From Candidatus Uabimicrobium amorphum (GTDB taxonomy: Bacteria; Planctomycetota; Uabimicrobiia; Uabimicrobiales; Uabimicrobiaceae), in NCBI RefSeq assembly GCF_009002475.1, contig NZ_AP019860.1, positions 2,480,001-2,544,000 on the forward strand: a DNA stretch of 64,000 nt, written 5' to 3'. How positions within the stretch are numbered: the first letter of the stretch is position 1; the number at the start of each line of letters is the position of its first letter. This document shows, in pieces, positions 26,705 through 35,861 of the stretch. Both the position numbers and the translations under genes were made by a program. The notes below the pieces were generated by a model. That model had not been told where the DNA came from, searched no databases, and saw nothing but the letters and a program-made list of their open reading frames with translations.

Positions 26705-27856
26705 CTATTTTCCTACTAACTTCTTCCCTTTGGGCACACGCAATATCATCCCTACTTTTATTTGTGGATTCCGCTTTAGCCAATTATTGCAATCTAGTAT
26801 GTTTTTACATGTTGTCTTGTTGTCTTCCGCTATTTTGTCAAGACTGTCGCCCTTTTCGACAATGTAGTAGACATATTCACTTGTCTTTTTGTGTAGTTTT
26901 TCGATAGGCTTTTTTACAACATAGTGTTTTTCAATAAACTCTAGGGTCGGAATGTACAAATGTTGCTTGATTTTCAAACGCTTTTCTTGCGAAATATTAT
27001 TGTAAGCGGCAATGTACTTCCAATAGTAAGACTTTCCTTTACCATAATAATACAACGCAATATGTGACATGGTGTCATTTGGTTGTACAATGTACTCACT
27101 TGCTTTAGCATCAACAAATGTTTCTTTTTCCGAAGAAGCACTCTTGTCTTCATATGCTACATTTTGGCGTTTATTTTCATTTTCAACAATTACTTCTTCA
27201 ACAGTATTATCCACTGAGTCTTCGTATTTTTCTTCCACCGTTTCTTCAACAAAGCGCTTTTCACTAACTTCTTCTTCAAGTACAGGTGGCTCTTCACGAC
27301 GATTATCTTCAGGTTGTCTTGGAGTTTCAGCAACTTGAGGTTTTTCGTTATACTCTTTAACGTCGCGATAATGCTCTGTTGTTTCTTCTTGTTTTTCAAC
27401 TGTCTGTGATTTTTTTTGTTCTTTGGTTCTTTTAACAGTAGATTCTTGTTCGGAAATTTTTGGCGTTTTTTTCGCTGTCTTTCGATCTACATTTTTTTTA
27501 TCTTCAATTTTTGCAACTGCTTCTTTGCGTTCGTTTTTATCATCGACTTCTGACGACACCACTCGCTTTTTATTGTCGCTATTATCAAATTCAAGTGTCT
27601 TTTTAGCTTTTTTTTGCGGCGCACTCTCGTCTTCGTTTTCTGTTGTTACTTTTTCTTTATTTACCACAACCTCATTGTGTTGAGGAACATCTTCTTGTGG
27701 TGCTTTATGCTCTGTAACGACATTCGTAGTAGTATTCTGTGGTTGTTCTTCCGTAATGTCAATTAGGGCAATTGCAATTGTAACACCGATTAAAAGAAGA
27801 ATGACGATTCGCCTGGCTTTACGAATGATTCGCGCGCGTCTTTCTATATGAGTCAT
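26705..27856 (-). CDS. Membrane-anchored LysM protein
   Basis: About 383 residues. A basic N-terminus and one membrane helix (IVILLLIGVTIAIALI) are followed by a long low-complexity Glu/Lys/Val region (about 200 residues). Two LysM domains then follow (YIVQPNDTMSHIALYYYG... and YYIVEKGDSLDKIAEDN...), which bind peptidoglycan sugars. The better start is ATG at 27856 with GGAG six bases before it; the frame also has ATG at 27868. It is downstream of the mur cluster and immediately upstream of the SPOR-like lipoprotein gene, so a wall-linked role is likely. Confidence 0.85.
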   Translation of the reverse strand: MTHIERRARIIRKARRIVILLLIGVTIAIALIDITEEQPQNTTTNVVTEHKAPQEDVPQHNEVVVNKEKVTTENEDESAPQKKAKKTLEFDNSDNKKRVVSSEVDDKNERKEAVAKIEDKKNVDRKTAKKTPKISEQESTVKRTKEQKKSQTVEKQEETTEHYRDVKEYNEKPQVAETPRQPEDNRREEPPVLEEEVSEKRFVEETVEEKYEDSVDNTVEEVIVENENKRQNVAYEDKSASSEKETFVDAKASEYIVQPNDTMSHIALYYYGKGKSYYWKYIAAYNNISQEKRLKIKQHLYIPTLEFIEKHYVVKKPIEKLHKKTSEYVYYIVEKGDSLDKIAEDNKTTCKNILDCNNWLKRNPQIKVGMILRVPKGKKLVGK

Positions 27857-27900
27857 TGCATTCTCCACATTGCTAAACTAAATTACCATTTGAATCTAGA

Positions 27901-28809
27901 TTACCATATTTGTATTTCCAAAACAAGACGGATGCCAAATTCTTCGTAGATTCTTTGTTGAATATTTGCAATAACTTGTAAAACATCTTGCGCGCAGCCA
28001 TTTCCCTTATTGATGATAAAATTTGCATGTTGTGGGGAAACCATGATGTCTCCAACACTCAACTCGGCCAATTTCGCCTGATGAATTAATTTCCATGCCG
28101 ACAACTGTGGAGGATTGCGAAAAATACATCCAGCACTTTTGTTCTTGTACGGCTGAGTGGCAGACTTTTTGCGCGCCAACTCTTTCCAAGACGCAATCAG
28201 AAATTGACGTTCATTGCGCGGTATTTTCATTTGCACTTCAACAATTAACTCATCGCACAAACCACTACTGCGATATGCAAATTCCATCTCTGATCTCTGC
28301 CAACGCTTCATCTTCGCGTCGCACAAAGAAACTGTTTTCACCTCTTCGACAAAGTCACCAATAGCGTACAACTCATTATTTATTTTCGTTCCTGCATTTC
28401 CATAAACGGCCCCTCCTACGGTACCAGGAATTCCCACTAACTTTTCGAGAGACAGTCCGTCAAAAACGGCTTTCCGCACTACGATTGCAAGAGAAGCCCC
28501 GCTGTGGGCAATAATAATATTGTCTTGTATTTTATAACCACATAGATTTTTTGTCGCAATGACAACGGGAATTTGTTGTGTAGCAATCAATAAGTTGCTA
28601 CCCTTGCCTAGAATTTTTGGTTTGATTTGCCATTTTGTGCACAATTCAATGCATTGTTGCATTTGCTCGATGTTCGTTGGAGTGAATAAAACTTGGGCTT
28701 TGCCGCCAATATAAAAATATGTAAACTTTCTTAAATCCACATCAAAAGCGATGGGAATACCATGATTTTGCGACCAGCTTCCCATGTGCTTTTTTAATTT
28801 TTCGTTCAT
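27901..28809 (-). CDS. murB: UDP-N-acetylenolpyruvoylglucosamine reductase
   Basis: 302 residues. Reduces UDP-GlcNAc-enolpyruvate to UDP-MurNAc with FAD and NADPH. Visible signatures: GKGSNLLI in the FAD domain, GIPGTVGGAVYGNAG, the catalytic-serine motif KSAGCIFRNP, and a late Glu in FGIRLVLEIQIW. This is the short type without the extra YaxC-like loop, as far as can be judged by eye. Its ATG overlaps the murC stop (28806-28809). Confidence 0.95.
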   Translation of the reverse strand: MNEKLKKHMGSWSQNHGIPIAFDVDLRKFTYFYIGGKAQVLFTPTNIEQMQQCIELCTKWQIKPKILGKGSNLLIATQQIPVVIATKNLCGYKIQDNIIIAHSGASLAIVVRKAVFDGLSLEKLVGIPGTVGGAVYGNAGTKINNELYAIGDFVEEVKTVSLCDAKMKRWQRSEMEFAYRSSGLCDELIVEVQMKIPRNERQFLIASWKELARKKSATQPYKNKSAGCIFRNPPQLSAWKLIHQAKLAELSVGDIMVSPQHANFIINKGNGCAQDVLQVIANIQQRIYEEFGIRLVLEIQIW

Positions 28810-30158
28810 GAAAATTCTGTGAGATTGTGCGCAAGATTGTCGATGTTACCCGCTCCGAGACACAAAACGACGTCTCCTGGAGCTACCTTAGGAATCAAAA
28901 ACCTCTTTATACTATCAAATCGCGAAATATGACACGCACTTTTGCCGTTGTTACGCAGCTCTTGTACTAGTTGTTGGCTACTAACACGCGAACGATCTTT
29001 TTGACTATCGCGTGCGTAAAAAATATCGGTGATGACAATTTCATCTGCGTCATAAAAAGAGCTAGCAAAACTTTTCAATAAGTAGTAGGTTCGACTTGCT
29101 TGATGAGGTTGGAATATACACCATATTTTGGCTCCTTGGTACTTTTCTCGCGCCGCCTCTAGCACCGATACGATTTCTGTTGGATGGTGGGCATAATCAT
29201 CAACAATCACAAATGGGTCTTCTTGCAAAATCTCGAATCTTCGGCGTACTCCGCGGTATTTCGCGATCGATTTAATCACATTTCCTACAGGAATTCTCGC
29301 CGTGTAGGCCACAGCAAATCCGGCCATGCAATTTTCGATATTGTGCCGTCCACAAAGGGGTGTGAATAACGAATGTACATCTCCAGGGGTTTTCACCGCA
29401 AAATGCGAATATTTCGTCGTAATGTCACGTATCTTACCACTAAAATCTGCTTTTTCATCTAGACCATATGTCAAAACGCGGCAGTGGATATCGTCTTTGA
29501 TTTTATTCCATGCTTTTTTCTCAATAATTAGCGTACCGTCTTTGGGTATTTTTTGAGCAAACTGAATATAAGCTTTGCGTATATCGTTTATATTGCTGTA
29601 GTAATCGAGATGATCTTTTTCAATATTAGTAATGACACCTATTTTAGGCTTCAGGCATAAAAAAGAACGCTGGTATTCGCATGCTTCGGTAATAAAATGT
29701 AATCCTGTTCCCTTACCAGCATTGCCGCTGAGTTGGTGCACGTAACCACCAATAATAAACGACGGAAATTGTTTGCAGTATTTAAAAATATAAGAAATCA
29801 GTCCGGAGGTCGTTGTCTTGCCATGTGTGCCCGCTACAGCGACTCCAATGGGTTTTTCGGCCATGAGTACACCTAGAAGTTCCGGATAACGCAATATAGG
29901 TATATTGCGCTTCTTTGCCTCGGAATATTCAGGATTACTATCGTTGATCGCGTTAGAGGCCACAACAGTGTCCACCGTGTCCATTAAGTTTTTATCGGAA
30001 TGACCCCAATAGATCATTGAACCCATTTTTTCCAGTTTACGCGCTAGATTACCTGGGCGCAAATCAGAACCAGAAACATGAACATTTGACTCAAGGAGAA
30101 TTTTCGCTGCTCCGCTTAAACCGACACCTTCTATTCCAATAAAATGTACATGCCTCAT
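28806..30158 (-). CDS. murC: UDP-N-acetylmuramate-L-alanine ligase
   Basis: 450 residues. Adds L-Ala to UDP-MurNAc using ATP. N-terminal Rossmann-like GIEGVGLSGAAKIL, the ATP loop VAGTHGKTTTSGLI near residue 110, TNIEKDHLDYY, and the C-terminal DDYAHHPTEI motif are all complete. It overlaps murB by 4 bases and starts one base after the murG stop. Confidence 0.97.
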   Translation of the reverse strand: MRHVHFIGIEGVGLSGAAKILLESNVHVSGSDLRPGNLARKLEKMGSMIYWGHSDKNLMDTVDTVVASNAINDSNPEYSEAKKRNIPILRYPELLGVLMAEKPIGVAVAGTHGKTTTSGLISYIFKYCKQFPSFIIGGYVHQLSGNAGKGTGLHFITEACEYQRSFLCLKPKIGVITNIEKDHLDYYSNINDIRKAYIQFAQKIPKDGTLIIEKKAWNKIKDDIHCRVLTYGLDEKADFSGKIRDITTKYSHFAVKTPGDVHSLFTPLCGRHNIENCMAGFAVAYTARIPVGNVIKSIAKYRGVRRRFEILQEDPFVIVDDYAHHPTEIVSVLEAAREKYQGAKIWCIFQPHQASRTYYLLKSFASSFYDADEIVITDIFYARDSQKDRSRVSSQQLVQELRNNGKSACHISRFDSIKRFLIPKVAPGDVVLCLGAGNIDNLAHNLTEFS

Positions 30159-30159
30159 A

Positions 30160-31248
30160 CTAAGAACCTAAAAAATTTTTTACAATGTAGTCGGAAACTA
30201 TTGTTGCGCCGTGAGGTTTTGCTATTTTTTTTGCCGCAAAAGACATGCGCGAAAGTTTTTGTCTATTATTTGTTAAATATACAATTTTTTGAGCAATGCT
30301 CTCGGGAGTTAACTCTTTTTCTTCCATAACAATTGTCGCATTTCTCTTTTCCATATAAAGTGAGTTTTCATACTGATGGTTATCCGCTGCTTTCGCAAAT
30401 GGCACTAAGATAGTAGGAATACCCAAAGCTGTCACTTCGGCAATGGTACTTGCCCCCGCGCGGCTAATCGCCAGATCTGTCTCGCGGTAAATATCTTTCA
30501 TATGGGAAACAAACGAATAAACCTTGGCGCGAAAACCAAATTTTTTGTATTGCGCAACAACACTACGCTGCGATTTTTTTCCCGCAATATGAATAAAAGA
30601 TATCTTGTGACGACTTTTTGTTAGGTGGCGTAAACTGCGCAATACATTTTCTTCCATAAACGTTGCGCCTTGACTTCCCCCCATAACCAAAATGGTAAAC
30701 GTAGTACTCAACTTCATCTCTTTGAAAATATTAGAGCGTATCGGTAAACCACTCCAGACGATTTTGTCCTGTAAAACCCCAAAACAGTTTTCGTAATGAC
30801 AAAAAACAGCATTGCTCCACGGACACAAGTAACGCACAACTTTTCCAGCAATGGCGTTGCCTTCTAGATGAACATGAGGAACTTTGTGTAGTATCGCTAA
30901 AATAACCGCAGCAAAAGCTCCAAATCCACCTAAACTCACAACGCAACTTGGTCTTGTCATACGCAACACATGCTCACTTTTCCACAATCCCATCGCAAAT
31001 TTTTGCGCAAACGATGTACAGTTTGTCAAATTACGACGCTTTGGAAAAGGAATTGTCGGGCAAGTATACCATGTATATGGTGTTTGTTGTATAATTTTTG
31101 CATCAATTCTCTTGGTTGTTACAAAAAATACTATTCTACAATTTTTTGCATGCAAACGCAATTTTTCTGCTACGGCAATTCCAGGAAATAGGTGCCCACC
31201 ACTTCCTCCGCCAACAAATAAAATTGTTTTTGTTAGAGATGTATACAT
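30160..31248 (-). CDS. murG: Undecaprenyl-PP-MurNAc-pentapeptide GlcNAc transferase
   Basis: About 362 residues. GT28 enzyme making lipid II at the inner face of the membrane. Motifs: FVGGGSGGHLFPG near the start, VSLGGFGAF, LEGNAIAGK, VMGGSQGATF, ISRAGASTIAEV and the PFAKAADNHQYENS region. The frame is open up to 31356, but that part overlaps mraY and is not MurG-like. ATG at 31248 (overlapping mraY by 16 bases) puts the G-rich loop at the expected place. The ribosome site is weak, consistent with translational coupling. Confidence 0.93.
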   Translation of the reverse strand: MYTSLTKTILFVGGGSGGHLFPGIAVAEKLRLHAKNCRIVFFVTTKRIDAKIIQQTPYTWYTCPTIPFPKRRNLTNCTSFAQKFAMGLWKSEHVLRMTRPSCVVSLGGFGAFAAVILAILHKVPHVHLEGNAIAGKVVRYLCPWSNAVFCHYENCFGVLQDKIVWSGLPIRSNIFKEMKLSTTFTILVMGGSQGATFMEENVLRSLRHLTKSRHKISFIHIAGKKSQRSVVAQYKKFGFRAKVYSFVSHMKDIYRETDLAISRAGASTIAEVTALGIPTILVPFAKAADNHQYENSLYMEKRNATIVMEEKELTPESIAQKIVYLTNNRQKLSRMSFAAKKIAKPHGATIVSDYIVKNFLGS

Positions 31249-32240
31249 AGTGAAATCGCCGCAAAAATTAAAAAAATTTGGCAAATCCAAAAGCGTACCA
31301 CAAGCTGCGGTTCGCTTATTCCCTTTGCAAGAAAATGATGGTGAAGTGGTGCACATATGAAGACCTTACGCGCCAAATACTTTTTGGTAAACATTTGTAT
31401 CATCGATGACAAGGTTTCCACGACGAAAACACCTCCGGCGATCACCAGAAGAAGATGCTGTTGTGTAATAACCGCGACGTAACCTATATAGGCGCCGAGC
31501 ATCAATGCTCCGCAATCTCCCATAAAAACTTGCGCAGGATAGCTATTGAACCATAAAAAAGCGCAACAAACTCCACATAGCGCGAAATTACTGACAATGA
31601 TTTCGCGGACCTGCTCGCTTGCACTTTCCGGAGACAAAATCAACAGTCCTGTAAAAAAAGCGATTACCATCAGAGAACAACCCGCCGCCAGTCCATCTAT
31701 ACCATCTGTCAAATTTACCCCATGACACGAACCAGCAATAACAATCGTACTCAAAATAAACCACATGCCCGTTGATATGGGAACAGGACACAATGCAATT
31801 GCACCAGATGTATCTTGCACAAATAGATGCATAAAATAACAAATCGCCAACGCAAAAATCAATGACACAACGAGTTTCGTACGCGCTTTTAAACCTTTGC
31901 GCTTTGTATATGTCTTAATGAGATCATCACTAATTCCCAAAGAAGAAAAAGCAACCACGATTACCAGCGCAATCAGCAAATAAATATTGTGCCAATTACC
32001 ACAAAGCAAAATAGTTTGTAAGTAACTAAAAACGATGATAACCCCACCCATCGTCGGCGTGTTTTTTTTACCCACACCTTGCTTTTTCATCACCTCCGTT
32101 TCGACCTTAATCTTCTCGACAAGTCTACGGCGTTTGCTCAGTCGAATAAAAAGCGGTAGAAATACCATCCCACAAAAAAAAGCGATAAAAAAAGCGTACA
32201 GTGCTCGGGCACTTAACGAGTGCGAAAAATAATACAACAT
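31233..32240 (-). CDS. mraY: Phospho-MurNAc-pentapeptide transferase
   Basis: 335 residues, ten predicted membrane helices. Makes lipid I from UDP-MurNAc-pentapeptide and undecaprenyl phosphate. Family motifs: KKNTPTMGG, NLTDGIDGLAAG, FMGDCGALMLG (catalytic Asp) and CAPLHHHF. Start ATG shares one base with the rsmH stop, and the 3' end overlaps murG. Confidence 0.96.
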   Translation of the reverse strand: MLYYFSHSLSARALYAFFIAFFCGMVFLPLFIRLSKRRRLVEKIKVETEVMKKQGVGKKNTPTMGGVIIVFSYLQTILLCGNWHNIYLLIALVIVVAFSSLGISDDLIKTYTKRKGLKARTKLVVSLIFALAICYFMHLFVQDTSGAIALCPVPISTGMWFILSTIVIAGSCHGVNLTDGIDGLAAGCSLMVIAFFTGLLILSPESASEQVREIIVSNFALCGVCCAFLWFNSYPAQVFMGDCGALMLGAYIGYVAVITQQHLLLVIAGGVFVVETLSSMIQMFTKKYLARKVFICAPLHHHFLAKGISEPQLVVRFWICQIFLIFAAISLCIHL

Positions 32241-33100
32241 TACACGCCATCACTTAATTTTTCCGCACAGCGTAATTTAGCACTACGCGAACGCGGATTT
32301 TCTCTAGTTTCTTCGCGAGAGGCAATAACGGGTTTTTTTGTTAAGTTATTCCAAAATTCCTTGTTCTTAAAGGCGTGTTTCACAATGCGATCTTCTAATG
32401 AATGAAAAGAGATCACGACGGCGCGTCCTTTATCTTTGAGAACCTTGGGTAAATTTTCTAATGTTGTTTGTAGTTGTTGCAATTCCTGGTTAACTTCAAT
32501 GCGCAGCGCTTGAAATGTTTTTGTTGCGGGATGTATTTTACCGCGATAGCGCAAGGTATTTTGGATAAGATTTGCCAATTCTAGTGTCGATAATATTTTT
32601 TTACGATCGCGATAATGAACTATCGCCCGAGCAATTTGCCGCGACCGGTGTTCTTCGCCATAGCGATAAATGACATCGGCGAGTTGTGTTTCGGGATAAC
32701 TATTGACAATTTTTTCCGCTGTCAAAGATTGCGATCTGTCCATACGCATATCAAGAGGTCCCTCTTTGCGAAAGCTAAAACCTCTTTGTCCCTGATCTAA
32801 TTGCCACGAAGAAACTCCAATATCCATCAAAACTCCATCGACTTTACCAATGTTGTGCTCTTCTAAAATTTTGCAAATATCGACAAATGCTCCATGACAC
32901 AAAGTAAATTTCCCGCCATACTTTTCTAGTTTCTGCTTGGCAAATTCTAAGATACCTGCGTCGCGATCCACGCCTACAAGGTGAGCGTCTCCCTGTAGGT
33001 GATCTAAAATCGCACAACTATGGCCCGCAGCCCCTAACGTAAGGTCTACATATATACCACCTTTTTTGAGGTTCAAGAAAGAGAGTACCTCATCCATCAA
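32240..33100 (-). CDS. rsmH: 16S rRNA m4C1402 methyltransferase
   Basis: 286 residues. RsmH/MraW methylates N4 of C1402 in 16S rRNA. Signatures: YVDLTLGAAGHS (SAM motif), GVDRDAGIL, VLMDIGVSSWQLD, FSFRKEGPLDMRMD, FQALRIEVNQEL and ISFHSLEDRIVK. First gene of the leftward mur cluster. The usual leading gene mraZ is not directly upstream, only about 160 bases of AT-rich sequence. Confidence 0.96.
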   Translation of the reverse strand: MMDEVLSFLNLKKGGIYVDLTLGAAGHSCAILDHLQGDAHLVGVDRDAGILEFAKQKLEKYGGKFTLCHGAFVDICKILEEHNIGKVDGVLMDIGVSSWQLDQGQRGFSFRKEGPLDMRMDRSQSLTAEKIVNSYPETQLADVIYRYGEEHRSRQIARAIVHYRDRKKILSTLELANLIQNTLRYRGKIHPATKTFQALRIEVNQELQQLQTTLENLPKVLKDKGRAVVISFHSLEDRIVKHAFKNKEFWNNLTKKPVIASREETRENPRSRSAKLRCAEKLSDGV

Positions 33101-33260
33101 AACTGATTGGTGAATACTAATGACAAATCCCCATACAAAAATACAAACATATAAAATCCTATGTACAAAATTATTAGTCTACTATTTTTTATAGGGAAAA
33201 CAATAAAAAATAGTTTCGCACGGCGTGCTCAAAATTTCGGAACATAATCCACCTCGTACT

Positions 33261-34295
33261 TCAAATTGTCTGTGAAGCATCTGGTGGTGTTAAGGAAAAC
33301 TTTAGGATGCACGCTTCCCTCTCATCTTTACCACCAAGGTAGATCTTCTGTTGGTCTTTGAGTAAAATTTTCTCATGTATTTTTTCACCATCCATATACG
33401 TTCCGTTTTTACTGCCCGCATCTTTGATAAACACTCCGGCAACCGTTCGCGTAATCTCCAAGTGTTTGCCGCTTACTTTTTCAAAAGATGCCGGAATAAT
33501 AAAATTACTCTTCTTAGCACTGCGCCCGATAATTTCGCAATCAAATTTTAAACTGTGATTGCCCACCGTACCTCTGTTGGCAATTGTCAAATATCCGTAA
33601 GGATTTCCATCGGGCATAAGTTGATCGATTTCCGACCATTCTACGGTGCGAAACAACTGCGTTACGATGTGCTCAATCTGTTCATTGGATAGCGAATACG
33701 GTTCGTAATCTTCCGCAAAATTTCTCTTGTGTTCAAAGCGTAGTGACGCAACCCAGTCGGGAATTTCTTGTGGAGAAAGAATATTAAATTGCTCCCACTC
33801 TTCGCAAAACTCCTGCTTTTGCATATACCAATCGCGAAATTTGCCAAACTTTGCTTTCTTGTGCGTAAAACACACCGCGGTATTGAAGCGGAATTTGTCC
33901 CACGGAAAAGAGGCCGCCTCCGCCTCTTGCAGTAATGTACGGATTCTATTTGCATACATTTGCACCTGCTTATGCGGATTGCCATATTTGTTATTGCTCC
34001 CCCCCTTAACAACCACTTTTCCCGCATGCCAATGGCCACGCTTTTCATTGTAGTGCACTAAACCGTAATTTCCCTTGAGTTCCACCACCCCAATTCCACG
34101 ACGTGTGACCACCACCAAGTCAGCAGCCACCTCTTCTTCATCAAGGTTCGCAATAATGGCATACAGACATTCCTGGTGATGAAAAGCCGCAAAAATATCT
34201 TTGATAATGGGAATAATAGACAACACCTCATGCGCATAATCAGGAGCACGTTGCTCCAGCTGTTTACTACTACTAACGTATTTTTTAACCACCAT
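33261..34295 (-). CDS. NERD-domain protein with C-terminal FHA domain
   Basis: About 344 residues. The N-terminal half is a NERD (nuclease-related) domain: residues about 35-150 with ADLVVVTRRGIGVVELKGN, a restriction-endonuclease-like core with Asp...Glu-x-Lys. The C-terminal 90 residues are an FHA domain (IIGRSAKKSNFIIP, VSGKHLEI, DAGSKNGTYMDG), which binds phosphothreonine. This fusion would tie DNA handling to Ser/Thr kinase signalling. ATG at 34295 has AAGGA nearby; the open frame runs to 34382. Divergent from the NUDIX gene. Confidence 0.82.
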   Translation of the reverse strand: MVVKKYVSSSKQLEQRAPDYAHEVLSIIPIIKDIFAAFHHQECLYAIIANLDEEEVAADLVVVTRRGIGVVELKGNYGLVHYNEKRGHWHAGKVVVKGGSNNKYGNPHKQVQMYANRIRTLLQEAEAASFPWDKFRFNTAVCFTHKKAKFGKFRDWYMQKQEFCEEWEQFNILSPQEIPDWVASLRFEHKRNFAEDYEPYSLSNEQIEHIVTQLFRTVEWSEIDQLMPDGNPYGYLTIANRGTVGNHSLKFDCEIIGRSAKKSNFIIPASFEKVSGKHLEITRTVAGVFIKDAGSKNGTYMDGEKIHEKILLKDQQKIYLGGKDEREACILKFSLTPPDASQTI

Positions 34296-34401
34296 CGAAT
34301 TCTGTTCCTTTAAGTTTCCATCTAATTTGCAAATTTCTGCACACGATGTTATCATAAGCACATCATTGACGCAAGTTAGCAATCACAAACGGAGTTATCT
34401 T

Positions 34402-34821
34402 ATGAAACAACACCATGTCGTCGCCGCCATTATTTGCCACAAAAATAAGTATCTATGCGTACAACGTGGGGAGAATAAGTATCCATATGTTGCCTTCAAA
34501 TACGAATTTCCCGGAGGAAAAGTAGAACCCGGAGAAAGCAACACGGTCGCTTTGCGCCGTGAGATTCATGAAGAACTGCAAATGGATATACAAGTCGGTG
34601 AATTATTTGCATCGGTCTACTATGAATATCCCGATTTTGCCATTACCATGGACAGCTATCTATGCACAACAAAATCTCCTCAGCTTTGTTTGAATGAGCA
34701 TATCGCATATCAATGGTTAAGAAAAGAAGATTTGCAAACGGTCTCATGGGCCCCCGCAGACATTCCCGTTGTTGAAAAATTGATGGATGTTCAAAGACAT
34801 GATATCGAATTCACTTATTAA
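34402..34821 (+). CDS. NUDIX hydrolase, MutT-like
   Basis: 139 residues. NUDIX box GGKVEPGESNTVALRREIHE followed by EL; the final Gly of the consensus is replaced by Gln. Length and the EFPGGK context fit MutT-type nucleotide-sanitising pyrophosphohydrolases (8-oxo-dGTP or CTP). Start ATG at 34402 with GGAG eight bases before it; the frame is open from 34327. Next downstream is the G/C-rich hairpin repeat. Confidence 0.85.
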   Translation: MKQHHVVAAIICHKNKYLCVQRGENKYPYVAFKYEFPGGKVEPGESNTVALRREIHEELQMDIQVGELFASVYYEYPDFAITMDSYLCTTKSPQLCLNEHIAYQWLRKEDLQTVSWAPADIPVVEKLMDVQRHDIEFTY

Positions 34822-34866
34822 AACGGAAGTAGAGTTATTTTAATGGTATGTGGAGACGGCTTTTTA

Positions 34867-35015
34867 CGATCCCGATCCTGATCCCGTTCCCGATCCTGTC
34901 TTTCTCTACCTGCAAATGCGAAGTTCGATAAATACAAACAATTCGTCGATTTTTGATATTTCATTATATAAAATTTCGGGGTCGGGATCGGGGTCGGGAT
35001 CGGGGTCGGGATCGG
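34867..35015. repeat. Paired C-rich and G-rich hexamer arrays (large hairpin)
   Basis: A C-rich arm at 34867-34898 (CGATCCCGATCCTGATCCC...) and a G-rich arm at 34976-35015 (repeated GGGGTCGGGATC, six G-runs). The arms are complementary and separated by about 77 AT-rich bases. Frames through them translate as RD/RG, DP or GS repeats and are not real proteins. It lies between the NUDIX gene and the C39-like gene; the rest of the gap holds nothing else clear. Confidence 0.75.
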
Positions 35016-35054
35016 ATTTGCGAATATTTCGTATGCAAAATTAGGATCGATAAT

Positions 35055-35858
35055 ATGGAAAATATGGTTATTTTTATTTGTGCACCGCTGCTATTCCTCC
35101 TGTGTTTTTACGCTGGTTGGATTTGCGGAGGTAAAAAGCGGAAAATTTTGTGGACAATTCCGCCGATGTTGTTCATACTAGTTCTATATTTACTGTCAAA
35201 ATTTCCTACGGCGGATTATTTACTATTTCCATTTTATTTTTACGGCCGCTTGCGATTTTTTCTACCGTTGCTGCCTTTGCTTTTTTTGATGGGAATTGCC
35301 GCGCAGTATCGTCAACATCCATCGCGGCGTGTATTGTACTCTGCGATTGCCGGTTTTTGTGTGGTGGCTTATTTGTACATTCAGATAAATGTCGTTACCT
35401 TTGATTACCAAAGCTTAAAGGGAAGAATTACCAAAGATGGATGTTGCATGCAATCTACTGGGCACACTTGCGGTCCGGCGGCGGCGGTGACATTATTGTT
35501 GCATCACGGCATTTCCGCCTCGGAGAGTGAGGTAGCACGTATGTGTGGAGTATCTCCGTTAACGGGAACGAACGAGTTTGTGTTATGCAGTGTGATGAAC
35601 TCTCTCGCGAAGCGCAACAATTCGCCACTTCGGTTCAAAATGAAAGCGATCGAATTTCGCAAAATAGAGCAACAGCCGCAGCCATTTCTAGGAGTGATTC
35701 GTTTAAATGGTATGATTGCGCACTGGATCATGATCAAAACTATAGATGGAAAACAACTGACAATAGCCGACCCGCTTTGTGGTGTCGTGAAACGCCAACG
35801 AGCGGATTACAAGAATATTTGGCTACAACGCTGTATCGTTATTGATGAGAAAGAGTAA
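35055..35858 (+). CDS. Membrane protein with C39-like peptidase domain
   Basis: 267 residues. Four N-terminal membrane helices (to about residue 120), then a C39-type papain-like domain: HTCGPAAAVTLLLHHG (catalytic Cys), MIAHWIMI (His) and TIADPLCGVV (Asp). C39 domains cut double-glycine leader peptides in ABC exporters, but here there is no transporter ATPase, so the target is unknown. The ATG at 35055 opens the membrane part; upstream in-frame sequence is repeat. It ends 3 bases before the GH13 gene, so likely one operon. Confidence 0.8.
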   Translation: MENMVIFICAPLLFLLCFYAGWICGGKKRKILWTIPPMLFILVLYLLSKFPTADYLLFPFYFYGRLRFFLPLLPLLFLMGIAAQYRQHPSRRVLYSAIAGFCVVAYLYIQINVVTFDYQSLKGRITKDGCCMQSTGHTCGPAAAVTLLLHHGISASESEVARMCGVSPLTGTNEFVLCSVMNSLAKRNNSPLRFKMKAIEFRKIEQQPQPFLGVIRLNGMIAHWIMIKTIDGKQLTIADPLCGVVKRQRADYKNIWLQRCIVIDEKE

Positions 35859-35861
35859 ACA

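Noticed and set aside
31249..31356. N-terminal extension of MurG
   Set aside because: This part overlaps the mraY coding end and has no MurG similarity; the G-rich loop is correctly placed from the ATG at 31248.
34850..35044. Frame with DPDPDPVPDP and GSGSGSGS stretches, and an overlapping RDRGRDRG frame
   Set aside because: Both are readings of the GGGATC/GGGGTC hexamer arrays; the real gene starts at 35055.
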